Below are positions 1 to 6,326 of a stretch of DNA of 9,147 bases, one piece after another. Under the pieces are notes generated by a model. The model was not told the origin of the DNA. It saw nothing but the letters and a program-made list of their open reading frames with translations, and made no database searches. The stretch is from Spirochaetaceae bacterium (GTDB lineage: Bacteria > Spirochaetota > Spirochaetia > Treponematales > Breznakiellaceae): positions 1-9,147 of the forward strand of contig JAISDG010000015.1 of the NCBI GenBank assembly GCA_031265015.1. The letters run 5' to 3'. How positions within the stretch are numbered: position 1 is the first letter of the stretch; every line of letters starts with the position of its first letter. Position numbers and translations under genes: made by a program.

Positions 1-23
1 TCCCTTAATTCCACTTTTGCCAT
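1..23 (-). CDS. Possible 5' end of a gene running off the left edge
   Basis: An ATG at 23-21 on the minus strand opens a frame reading MAKVELR before the window ends. A G-rich stretch that could serve as a weak ribosome binding site lies about 4 bases upstream, and a good sigma-70-type promoter lies at 103-75, so a transcript does seem to start towards this edge. An N-terminus of this kind is common in sugar ABC-transporter ATPases of the MalK/UgpC type, but seven residues cannot establish a family. A second ATG at 36-34 in another frame is also open to the edge but has no visible ribosome binding site. Treat this as a hint of a gene start only. Confidence 0.3.
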
Positions 24-67
24 GCCGCACCCCCATACCGGAACTTTTTACTTTGCAGGACCTGAAC

Positions 68-103
68 GTAATTAAGTTTAGAAGGGGTGGAAGGATTTGT
101 CAA
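68..103 (-). promoter_or_regulatory. Sigma-70-type promoter pointing out of the left edge
   Basis: On the minus strand there is a perfect -35 hexamer TTGACA (103-98), a 17-base spacer and a -10 hexamer TAAACT (80-75, 4 of 6 consensus). The expected transcription start is near 68, about 45 bases before the ATG at 23. It lies downstream of ptsH, so the gene beyond the left edge is probably a separate transcription unit. Confidence 0.55.
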
Positions 104-184
104 GAAAACGGGAGATAAAGGGTTTAATACCGCAGGGAAATGACCTGTCCGGGCAACGAAGACTTTTAAACCGCATGGGATTTG
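104..184. other. Gap after ptsH without a clear terminator
   Basis: This 81-base gap separates the ptsH stop codon from the outward promoter. On the minus strand GGTTTAA and TTAAACC could pair over a loop of nearly 40 bases, and TGCGGT occurs at both sites, but no compact GC-rich hairpin with a T-run is visible. I see no gene here. Confidence 0.4.
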
Positions 185-469
185 CTACAGGTCGTTTAAG
201 CCCGCGTCCACCAGGCCGGTAAGGGTATCCACCGCGGCTTGTTCGTCTTCTCCCCGGGCGCTGATCTCGATGCGGGTTCCCTTGGTAAGCATCATGGCCA
301 TTACCAGGGCTATGGATTTGGCGGAACAGTTTTTGACGGGCTTGTCTTCGCCGTCAAGCTTGGTAATGGTTATATCGGAACTGAACTTCTTTGCTTCCCG
401 GACAAAAAAAGATCCCGGCCTGGCATGGAGGCCCGATTTATTGATGATAACTGTCTTTTTGGCGTACAT
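185..469 (-). CDS. ptsH: HPr, phosphocarrier protein of the PTS
   Basis: A small cytoplasmic protein that accepts phosphate from Enzyme I and passes it to sugar-specific IIA domains. The active-site motif GLHARPG places the phosphorylated histidine at residue 15, the usual position. The regulatory-serine region reads AKSIALVM, with Ser52 matching Ser46 of the Bacillus HPr, so control by an HPr kinase/phosphatase is possible (inferred from the motif; no kinase gene is in the window). At 94 residues it is slightly longer than the usual 85-90; the extra residues lie before the serine region (around 39-47). The start ATG at 469 has a strong GGGAGGAG ribosome binding site. It follows ptsI by 11 bases, so the two are almost certainly co-transcribed, in the order ptsI-ptsH, the reverse of the enterobacterial ptsHI. 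Confidence 0.96.
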   Translation of the reverse strand: MYAKKTVIINKSGLHARPGSFFVREAKKFSSDITITKLDGEDKPVKNCSAKSIALVMAMMLTKGTRIEISARGEDEQAAVDTLTGLVDAGLNDL

Positions 470-480
470 ACGCTCCTCCC

Positions 481-2208
481 TTACTGTACAATGAGTCTTT
501 CCATTTCCGTCTTCAGCAGATCCTCTATCTGGGGAGCGGTGGAAAGAAGCCGCAGTTTATCCGCCAGTTCCCGGGCCATGGTCATGGTAAGCCTGGTAAT
601 GATCCGCTTTACTCCGGGTACATTGGAAGCGGCCATGCTGAATTTTTTAATTCCCATGCCGATAAAAGCCATCACCGCCATGGGATCTCCCCCCATTTCG
701 CCGCAGATACTCAAGCTCTTTCCTTCCTTTTCAAACACCCGGGCAGCGTTATGGATAAGCCTGAACATGGCGGGGTGATAGCTCTGGTAATAGGCCGCCA
801 CATTCGGATTAAGCCGGTCCACCGCCATAAGGTACTGGCACAGATCGTTGGTTCCGATACTGGCAAAATCAACTTCATGAACAACCAGGTCCGCCATTAC
901 CGCCATCGCGGGGATCTCTATCATAATACCCACGCTCATGTTTTTATTAAAGGGAACGCCTTCACTTTCCAGTTCCGCCCGGCATTCTTCAAGGTAGTAC
1001 TTTGCCTGGTGGAGATCTTCCAGGCTTCCCACCATGGGAAACATCAAAGCCAGGCTGCCGCAGCTGCTGGCCCGCAGAGCGGCCCGGAGCTGGGTTTTAA
1101 AAACGTCGGTTTTCTGGAAACAAAGCCGCAGGGCCCGGCATCCCAAAAAAGGGTTGTCCTCTTCCGGCAGATCCATGCTTTCAAAGGTCTTATCTCCTCC
1201 TATATCAAGGGTACGAAGAATTACCTGCCTGGTGCCGTAAACTTCCACCGCCTTTTTATAAACCTGGAACTGCTGATTCTCGCCGGGCAGGCTCTTGCCC
1301 TGCATAAAAAGGAACTCGCTGCGAAAGAGGCCCACCCCGCCGGTAAAGGCCGACGCTTCCAGCTCTTCATCGCTGACCGAGCCGATGTTTAAAAACACGT
1401 CTATGGGGATTCCGTCCGCCATCACCGGATCTACGGAACGGAATTCCCGTATTTCTTCCGCGGCCCGGTTATACTCCGCCTGTTTTTTCAGATAAGCGGC
1501 CTGTTCCGCTTCGCCGGGTTCCAGAATCACGCTGCCGTCCAGGGCGTCCACCACGGCGATCATGCCGTCCCGGACGGAGTTCATGATGCCGGTAATGCCC
1601 AGGAGCGCGGGTATTTCATAACTGCGGGCAATAATGGCCGAATGGGACGTATTGCCGCCGGTTTCCGTAACAATGGCCAGGACATTGTTACGGTTTAAGG
1701 TGGCGGTATCCGAAGGCAAAAGGTCGTGGGCAAAAATAACCGCGGGAAAATCCAGCTCGGAAAGATTTTTCTGTTCTACCCCCACCCAGACGCGGAGGAT
1801 ACGGTTCTTGACATCCCGGAAATCGGCGCAGCGTTCCCGCATGATGTCGTCATCCATTTCGGAAAAAATGTGCACGTATTTTTCATAGACCTGTTCAACG
1901 GCATAGCCGCCGTCATAGGACTCTTCATTAATCAGTTTAAGTATTTCTTCTATAATGGCAACGTCGGTAAGTATATCTTCATGGGCTTCAAAGATTCCCG
2001 CCTTGCCGGGATCTTCTTCCGCCATTTTTTCCTGCAGCTCCCGTAATTCCGCCGAGGCCTTCTTAACGGCTTCGTTAAACCGGGCGTTGTGTTCCGCCTT
2101 TTCGGCGCCGCCGATATAGCTTTCGCCGATCTTTATTTTAAAGGGCGCGTAGACAAAAGAACGCCCGACAGCTATTCCCCTGGAAACGGGCAAACCCTGA
2201 AAAACCAT
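481..2208 (-). CDS. ptsI: PTS Enzyme I (phosphoenolpyruvate-protein phosphotransferase)
   Basis: Takes phosphate from PEP on a histidine and transfers it to HPr in the cytoplasm, the first step for all PTS sugars. Starting at the ATG at 2208 the protein has 575 residues, and the catalytic residues fall at the same numbers as in E. coli Enzyme I as I recall them: His189 (TSHSAIIAR), Arg296 (GLFRSEF), Arg332 (RTLDIGGDK), Glu431 (IMIEIP), Asp455 (IGTNDL) and Cys502 (ICGEMGGDP). Order: N-terminal HPr-binding helical part, swivelling phosphohistidine domain, then the C-terminal PEP-binding barrel. A GTG two codons earlier (2214) also opens the frame, but it overlaps the AGAGGAG ribosome binding site, whereas the ATG sits 5 bases past it. 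The active-site segment reads GGNTSH where many homologues have GGRTSH; that position varies in related enzymes. It lies behind a terminator after the sorbitol-type operon, and I see no clear promoter of its own. Confidence 0.97.
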   Translation of the reverse strand: MVFQGLPVSRGIAVGRSFVYAPFKIKIGESYIGGAEKAEHNARFNEAVKKASAELRELQEKMAEEDPGKAGIFEAHEDILTDVAIIEEILKLINEESYDGGYAVEQVYEKYVHIFSEMDDDIMRERCADFRDVKNRILRVWVGVEQKNLSELDFPAVIFAHDLLPSDTATLNRNNVLAIVTETGGNTSHSAIIARSYEIPALLGITGIMNSVRDGMIAVVDALDGSVILEPGEAEQAAYLKKQAEYNRAAEEIREFRSVDPVMADGIPIDVFLNIGSVSDEELEASAFTGGVGLFRSEFLFMQGKSLPGENQQFQVYKKAVEVYGTRQVILRTLDIGGDKTFESMDLPEEDNPFLGCRALRLCFQKTDVFKTQLRAALRASSCGSLALMFPMVGSLEDLHQAKYYLEECRAELESEGVPFNKNMSVGIMIEIPAMAVMADLVVHEVDFASIGTNDLCQYLMAVDRLNPNVAAYYQSYHPAMFRLIHNAARVFEKEGKSLSICGEMGGDPMAVMAFIGMGIKKFSMAASNVPGVKRIITRLTMTMARELADKLRLLSTAPQIEDLLKTEMERLIVQ

Positions 2209-2230
2209 ATCCACTCCTCTGCGGGATTCG

Positions 2231-2272
2231 TTTGAAAAACAAAGGGTTCCCGCGGCGGACCGCGGGAACCTT
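2231..2272 (-). terminator. Rho-independent terminator of the sorbitol-type PTS operon
   Basis: A perfect 11-bp inverted repeat, GGTTCCCGCGG (2245-2255) and CCGCGGGAACC (2260-2270), encloses a 4-base loop. Read on the minus strand the GC-rich stem is followed by CTTTGTTTTTC, a T-rich tract. It lies 45 bases past the stop codon of the SAF-domain oxidoreductase and just before ptsI, so it should end most transcripts from gutM, with any ptsIH expression coming from read-through or an unseen promoter. Confidence 0.85.
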
Positions 2273-2285
2273 AGTCGATTGAAAC

Positions 2286-2308
2286 TCTGAAAACCAAAGG
2301 TTTTCAGA
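2286..2308 (-). repeat. Second hairpin upstream of the terminator
   Basis: TCTGAAAACC (2286-2295) and GGTTTTCAGA (2299-2308) form a perfect 10-bp stem with a 3-base loop. It lies only 9 bases after the stop codon at 2317. No T-run follows it on the minus strand, so it is unlikely to terminate by itself. It may protect the 3' end of the operon mRNA or assist the main hairpin 15 bases further on. Confidence 0.65.
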
Positions 2309-2316
2309 CCTTCACT

Positions 2317-3618
2317 TTAAACAAAGAGCGCGTCCTGGAGCCTGCGGAGCTGAACCATAAGGGTATTTTCGTCCAGCTTAACATCGGCATAGGTAACAAG
2401 TTCGCCTTTTTTTACATCCCTCAGCATTTCGGTGTTTTTGTTTACCAGACCCATGGGAAGCACGTTCTTTTCCTTTGCATCCTTGGCGGAGATAAAAGTG
2501 CCCCGGATGGTAAAGCCGCCTATTCCGTCAAGCTTCTCCCCGGCTTTCAGATCCCGTTTTGCAATGGTCCCCGTTTCGGCCACCAGTCCTGCCCTGGGGA
2601 CAATGCCGGGCACATGGTCAATGCAGGCCTTGGCCACCGTCAGGGGGGTTTCCAGGCTGGTTAAATGGTAGGGCCGGTACAGCACGTAGTTGGGACCGCT
2701 GCCCATGCTTAAGTACGCAAGCTCGTGGTTAATGCAGGGAAGCTTTGACGCGATGATGATAAACACTCCCGGAGCCACGCCGTTGATGTATTCCACGGTT
2801 CTGTAGCTGGACAGGATCCCCCCCCGGCCTTCGCTTTTAAGAGAAAGGAGATCCGGCAGTTCCTTAACCTGGCCCGCCGCGCCGTGGGCTCCCATCACAT
2901 CGGGAAGAAAACCGGTGGCATTGGCCATGGCGGTCATTTCCACCATGGTTTTGGTCCCGTCCTTAAAGGCGCAGATCATCTTGGCGCTGGCGCCCTTGCG
3001 CTTTGCCTCTTCCGCCACGGTTTCCGGGGTGCAGTCGTAATCAATGACGTTATTTTTGCCCTTGCCGATTACCCGGATTTCAAAACCCAGGGCGTCGGCA
3101 AAGTCGTAAAGCTCCAGCACCGCTCCGGGTTCATCTCCGGCGCTGCCCGAATAGATAACCCCCGCGTTAGTTGCCATTTTATACAGTATGTGGCCTATGC
3201 ACACATCGGTTTCTACATTGAGCATGACAATGTGCTTTTTGTTGTTGATTGCGTCCATGGCGACTTTGGCGCCTATTTCGGGAACGCCCGTAGCGTCCAC
3301 CGCGCAGTGGATGGCGCCGCACTTGGTGGCCAGCTCATTATTGGCGGTGACTACGAATTTACCCGCGGCCAGGAGTTTATTCCCCTCTTCAACGGTTTCG
3401 GCCCCGGCAAAGTCCTTTCCTTCGGTTAGACCCGCTTCCCTGTAGGCGTTTTTTGCGTTATCCAGGACCACATCCACCACCACCGCCGGCCTCATGCCCT
3501 TCATGGACATCACCTGGCTGACCATTCCTCTGCCCATCTGACCGGCGCCGACAATACCGACATAAATGGGGGTTCCCCGTTTTTCCAGCTCCGCAAGCTT
3601 GTAATTCGTTCCTACCAT
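2317..3618 (-). CDS. SAF-domain oxidoreductase, homoserine dehydrogenase-like (COG4091 type)
   Basis: A 433-residue predicted NAD(P)-dependent dehydrogenase of unknown substrate. The N-terminus holds a Rossmann fold with GAGQMG at 24-29; Asp49 at the end of the next strand suggests preference for NAD(H). The central part (about 105-165) has the VDATGVPEIG and MLNVETDV segments I associate with this family, and the C-terminus (about 346-420) looks like a SAF domain. Family members are usually labelled predicted homoserine dehydrogenase, but nothing here points to amino-acid synthesis. It is the last gene of a sorbitol-type PTS operon, 14 bases after srlB, whose stop codon overlaps its AAGGA ribosome binding site, and the operon has no srlD in this window. 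I infer a role in oxidising the imported polyol phosphate or a product of it. Family confidence is good; the reaction is not known. The start at 3618 fits the operon spacing. Confidence 0.85.
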   Translation of the reverse strand: MVGTNYKLAELEKRGTPIYVGIVGAGQMGRGMVSQVMSMKGMRPAVVVDVVLDNAKNAYREAGLTEGKDFAGAETVEEGNKLLAAGKFVVTANNELATKCGAIHCAVDATGVPEIGAKVAMDAINNKKHIVMLNVETDVCIGHILYKMATNAGVIYSGSAGDEPGAVLELYDFADALGFEIRVIGKGKNNVIDYDCTPETVAEEAKRKGASAKMICAFKDGTKTMVEMTAMANATGFLPDVMGAHGAAGQVKELPDLLSLKSEGRGGILSSYRTVEYINGVAPGVFIIIASKLPCINHELAYLSMGSGPNYVLYRPYHLTSLETPLTVAKACIDHVPGIVPRAGLVAETGTIAKRDLKAGEKLDGIGGFTIRGTFISAKDAKEKNVLPMGLVNKNTEMLRDVKKGELVTYADVKLDENTLMVQLRRLQDALFV

Positions 3619-3632
3619 TTTACCAACATCCT

Positions 3633-3995
3633 TCAGTTCTTAAAATAAATCTCAAAGGGCGAACCGGGTTTGATCTCCGGCATGCCGTTTCCCTTGAGCA
3701 CAATGTGGCCGTCCAGCTCCGCTTTATCCGCTCCGGTAAAGACAAAGGTACAATGGCCCATCTTTCCCAGGGTATAGTTGGCTTCCGAACCGACCGCGGT
3801 AACGGCATACCGCTTGTTCCCAAGCGCCACCTCGTCCCCGGGCTTTACATCCCGGGGAAGCGCGGCGGCGGTGTGCAGGGCGGAAAGCTCCGCAAGTTCA
3901 TCGGGGGCGTTTTCGTTAAAAACCACCACCATACCCTGTTCAAAAATCTCGTTGTAGGTTTCACCCAGTTTCGTAACCGTGGTTTTGTAGTCCAT
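3633..3995 (-). CDS. srlB: PTS glucitol/sorbitol-specific IIA component
   Basis: A 120-residue cytoplasmic protein that takes phosphate from HPr and gives it to the IIB domain of SrlE. It resembles E. coli SrlB (123 residues) along its length: NAPDEL, YAVTAVGS, LGKMGH and IKPGS blocks are recognisable. His41, in the segment SALH, matches the phosphorylated His43 of the E. coli protein; His80 in KMGH is also conserved. It starts 21 bases after the srlE stop codon, with an AAGGGCGG-type ribosome binding site, and ends 14 bases before the oxidoreductase gene. The family is specific to the Gut class of PTS transporters, which supports a hexitol or similar polyol as substrate. Confidence 0.95.
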   Translation of the reverse strand: MDYKTTVTKLGETYNEIFEQGMVVVFNENAPDELAELSALHTAAALPRDVKPGDEVALGNKRYAVTAVGSEANYTLGKMGHCTFVFTGADKAELDGHIVLKGNGMPEIKPGSPFEIYFKN

Positions 3996-4016
3996 CTTTC
4001 CGCCCTTTTGCTTTAT

Positions 4017-4985
4017 TTAATAAAGCCCAAAGCTGAAGAGATAGGCGATAACCACCGCCGCCGGTCCCGTAATAAGACGGGAAAACAAAACCGCGGGAAC
4101 GCCGGCGTTGATCGTCTCCGGTTCCGCTTCTCCCAGGGCCAGGCCTACGGGAACAAAGTCGCCGCCAACCTGGGCGTCAATGGCAAAAAGCGCGGGCAAA
4201 GCCATGGAAGGCTTAATGCCCCCCGCGGCAATCTGTTCACCCACCAGGACGCCGACAATTTGGGCGATAACCGCTCCGGGGCCGATAATGGGGGAAATAA
4301 CCGGAATGGCGCAGATAATGCTTACCACCAGCATCCCCGGAAGGGAGCCCGCCAGGGGCGCTATGTTATCGGCGATAATTTTCCCCAGGCCGGTACCGTT
4401 GATAATACCGACGATCATGGACACGAAGGCCATAAAGGGCAGAATGTGCCGGACCACCATGTCAATGGTATCCCGTCCCGCCTGGAAGAATTTGCCAACC
4501 ACCGCGCCGACCGCTTTCCCCACCCGGGCCAGGGCGCCGTAACCCTGGTTTGATGTATCCGCCGGCGCTGACGACGAAGCTTCCGGTACGCCGCTTTGGG
4601 TAACCGCTTCGCTTCCGTCCGCATAGGTTAGGTTTTCAAACTTGACGCCGGAAACATAGATGTCTTCGGTTATGAATTTGGCAAGAGGACCGGAAGGACC
4701 GGTAGCCATCAGGTTAACCGTGGGAATCCGCTTTTTGGGATACACCCCGCAGCGGGCCGTTCCGCCGCAGTCAATGATGACAACGGCAATCTGATTTTCG
4801 GGAATACCGGTGGTAAAGCCGTCCGCCGCCTGGGCGCCGGTCATTTCGGCTATTTTCCTGGTTATCTCGTCAATGCCGCCGCCGGTTACCGATACAATCT
4901 TGTTCTTTTGATCCGTAGGCTGAATGACCAGGGGGCCGCCCCAGCCGCCGCGGCCGGCGGATATTTTTATGGTCTTGTACGCCAT
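4017..4985 (-). CDS. srlE: PTS glucitol/sorbitol-specific IIBC component
   Basis: Phosphorylates the incoming polyol and forms part of the membrane channel. The 322 residues compare with 319 in E. coli SrlE. The IIB domain (about 1-125) carries the motif DCGGTARCGVYPK; Cys73 is the expected phosphorylated residue, with a second cysteine at 79. A linker rich in Ala, Ser and Pro (about 126-148) leads to the membrane part (from about 176), with hydrophobic segments near 181-205, 212-245 and 300-320 and a conserved-looking stretch around GGDFVPVG. The start codon follows the srlA stop codon by one base, and the AAGGGGG ribosome binding site lies inside the end of srlA, so translation is probably coupled. 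The fused IIB-IIC layout is the usual one for this family. Confidence 0.96.
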   Translation of the reverse strand: MAYKTIKISAGRGGWGGPLVIQPTDQKNKIVSVTGGGIDEITRKIAEMTGAQAADGFTTGIPENQIAVVIIDCGGTARCGVYPKKRIPTVNLMATGPSGPLAKFITEDIYVSGVKFENLTYADGSEAVTQSGVPEASSSAPADTSNQGYGALARVGKAVGAVVGKFFQAGRDTIDMVVRHILPFMAFVSMIVGIINGTGLGKIIADNIAPLAGSLPGMLVVSIICAIPVISPIIGPGAVIAQIVGVLVGEQIAAGGIKPSMALPALFAIDAQVGGDFVPVGLALGEAEPETINAGVPAVLFSRLITGPAAVVIAYLFSFGLY

Positions 4986-4986
4986 C

Positions 4987-5520
4987 TTATGCCCCCTTCT
5001 TTTTCATAAAGAGCTGCGTGAGCCGTTCGGTTAAAAGCCCCCGGAGAAGGATCACGATAACGCCCACCAGGAAGTACCGGATAGCCAGGGGTCCCAGGCT
5101 GTATCCAAGCTTGGTAAGACCATTGGCAATGCCCAGGTACACAAAGAGTTCCCCCGGATTGGCATGGGGGAAAATCCCCGTGATGGGATGGCAGAAGGAA
5201 ACTGCCGCGTCATAAAAAGCCGGTTTGTATTTTTCATCCAGGAAGCGGCCAAAAGTATACGCCATGGGGTTACACAGAATAAACATGGACACCACCGGAA
5301 GTACCGTGTAGCGGAGCAGCCAGAATTTACTGCATCCCCTGGCAAAACCGTCCACCCGTTCCTGTCCTATAATTGCAATCAGGGCATTGACAAAAGTGAT
5401 AAGTACCACCAGGGTAGGCACAATACCGGTGACCAGCCCCATGAAGTTCTGCCCCCCAAGGTTGAAGAGATTGATAAACCACTCCGCCGCCCTGGCAAGC
5501 GCTCCTAATACGTTTTCCAT
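4987..5520 (-). CDS. srlA: PTS glucitol/sorbitol-specific IIC component
   Basis: The IIC2 membrane subunit that, with SrlE, forms the polyol channel. The 177 residues closely follow E. coli SrlA (187 residues): AAEWFINLF near the N-terminus, VTGIVP, NALIAIIGQ, CNPMAYTFGRF, EKYKPAFY and FPHANPGELFVYLGIA are all in order. Hydrophobic segments lie near 26-51, 70-90, 124-138 and 143-163, and the protein ends in a basic tail (MKKKGA). The ATG at 5520 has a good GGAGGAT ribosome binding site 6 bases upstream, and an in-frame stop lies just above it. It is separated from gutM by 138 bases, an unusually long gap in this otherwise tight operon. Confidence 0.96.
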   Translation of the reverse strand: MENVLGALARAAEWFINLFNLGGQNFMGLVTGIVPTLVVLITFVNALIAIIGQERVDGFARGCSKFWLLRYTVLPVVSMFILCNPMAYTFGRFLDEKYKPAFYDAAVSFCHPITGIFPHANPGELFVYLGIANGLTKLGYSLGPLAIRYFLVGVIVILLRGLLTERLTQLFMKKKGA

Positions 5521-5658
5521 CTTCGATCCTCCATTTTATTCAGGTCCCCTTTCCGCTTTTGCCGCCGCTCCTCCTTACAAGCGTCTTGTTTTAACGGATC
5601 CGGAACCGTATTCGAAGGCCGCGCCATACGGCGGGCCCGGGAATCCTGTTACCTCCTG
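5521..5658 (-). other. gutM-srlA gap with unused ribosome binding sites and a hairpin
   Basis: This 138-base gap sits inside the operon. Directly after the gutM stop codon is a perfect AGGAGGT (5657-5651) with no ATG, GTG or TTG at a usable distance; a second purine-rich site, TAAGGAGGAG (5577-5568), also lacks a start. A GC-rich hairpin is possible at 5617-5637 (GGCC/GGCC and GCC/GGC pairs around a 4-base loop, with bulges), without a T-run after it. A 40-codon frame from an ATG at 5627 runs into srlA out of frame but has no good ribosome binding site. It could be an mRNA processing or stability element, or the scar of a lost small gene. Confidence 0.45.
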
Positions 5659-6264
5659 CTAGTTCTCTTCCGCTTCCGGCAGATCGCGGGGGTCCGCCTC
5701 CGGCGGTTCAGGGCTTTCCGGTAACTCGCGGGCTTCCGTCTTCCACGCGTCTTCCTGTTCCGCGGCCATCGCGGCCGCCTGTTTTCTTACATACCGGTCC
5801 ACCGCCTCCACAGCCTGAATCAGGGCGCCCTTCTTTTTGCTCAGCTCATCAGGATCATAGGGATGCCGCTTCCGGCGCCACTTCATTTCTTTGGCGTCCC
5901 GTTCAACGCCGATGCGCCGGAGTTCTTCGAGGGACAGTCCGGTATACTTTTTTACTTCGTTAAAACGGGCAAAAATCGTATAGCCCCTCATGCTTTGAAC
6001 GCTTATGATCCTGTCTTCCCGGGCATTGTACACCAGGATAAGCAGCTCACCGGGTTTGAAGAGTCCCCGCCGCTGCCCCATACCCAGAATCCGGCCCTTC
6101 CCCCGCCATTTTCGGACGGCCTTCTGGTACTGCCGTACCTGGAAGTATCCCATCAGCATTTGAAGGGCCAAAAGCGAAAAAATAACCAGAAAAACAAGTT
6201 CCCGCTGTCCGATGGTAAGCCTCCCCGAGTGTCTTACAATACACCGGGTTTTTTCATCTGTCAA
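5659..6264 (-). CDS. gutM: GutM-family protein of the glucitol operon, with long C-terminal tail
   Basis: GutM (SrlM) is a small membrane-anchored protein that acts as an activator of the gut operon in E. coli. Residues about 20-115 match it: one hydrophobic segment (23-40), then YFQVRQYQKAV, GRILGMGQ, GLFKPGELLI, and MRGYTIFARF. Residues 135-158 recall the DPLS..AL end of the E. coli protein. The 119-residue E. coli form lacks the basic insert around 116-134 and the acidic, Pro/Glu-rich tail after about 162. Coordinates use the TTG at 6264, the only conventional start, but it has no ribosome binding site and coincides with a TTGACA -35 box. A GGGGAGG six bases before an in-frame ATC (6213) fits better and would align the N-terminus with E. 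coli GutM; that would give 184 residues. Confidence 0.85.
   Translation of the reverse strand: MTDEKTRCIVRHSGRLTIGQRELVFLVIFSLLALQMLMGYFQVRQYQKAVRKWRGKGRILGMGQRRGLFKPGELLILVYNAREDRIISVQSMRGYTIFARFNEVKKYTGLSLEELRRIGVERDAKEMKWRRKRHPYDPDELSKKKGALIQAVEAVDRYVRKQAAAMAAEQEDAWKTEARELPESPEPPEADPRDLPEAEEN
6229..6264 (-). promoter_or_regulatory. Promoter of the gutM-srlAEB operon
   Basis: On the minus strand, TTGACA (6264-6259, perfect), a 17-base spacer and TATTGT (6241-6236, 4 of 6) form a strong sigma-70-type promoter, with a start expected near 6229. The leader would be only about 16 bases long and begins right at the GGGGAGG ribosome binding site. An A+T-rich tract lies upstream and may act as an UP element. 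An alternative -10 box, TATACT (6294-6289), lies further upstream but has no good -35 partner. Confidence 0.65.
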
Positions 6265-6265
6265 G

Positions 6266-6317
6266 TTTTTTCTGAAAAAATTTTAAAAAGTATAAATTTT
6301 TTTACAAATGTAAAAAA
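6266..6317. promoter_or_regulatory. Paired palindromes, likely operator for the SorC regulator
   Basis: Two perfect palindromes lie just upstream of the gutM promoter: TTTTTTC-T-GAAAAAA (6266-6280) and TTTTTTACA-AA-TGTAAAAAA (6298-6317). Their centres are about 34 bases apart, roughly three helical turns. The second has the form of a dimeric operator and sits between the regulator gene and its presumed target; its centre is near -78 relative to the expected start, a place typical for an activator. The binding protein is inferred, not shown. The lack of GC pairs makes a terminator unlikely. Confidence 0.5.
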
Positions 6318-6326
6318 TAAAGCGGT

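Noticed and set aside
239..778. Long plus-strand open frames opposite ptsH and ptsI (also 751-1392)
   Set aside because: They lie antisense to genes with clear catalytic motifs, resemble no family I know and are a side effect of the GC-rich codon use.
2209..2214. GTG at 2214 as the start of ptsI
   Set aside because: It overlaps the AGAGGAG ribosome binding site; the ATG at 2208 has the right spacing and gives catalytic residues at the E. coli Enzyme I positions.
2286..2308. Upstream 10-bp hairpin as the operon terminator
   Set aside because: No T-run follows it on the minus strand; the next hairpin (2245-2270) has one.
2317..3618. Plain homoserine dehydrogenase (threonine/methionine synthesis)
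   Set aside because: It carries a SAF-like domain and sits inside a polyol PTS operon with no amino-acid genes nearby.
3705..4553. 282-codon plus-strand open frame opposite srlB and srlE
   Set aside because: Antisense to well-supported PTS genes; its composition, rich in Gly, Asn, Arg and His, is typical of a shadow frame.
6266..6326. AT-rich palindromes as the sorC terminator
   Set aside because: The stems have almost no GC pairs, so they would not form a stable RNA hairpin; an operator fits better.
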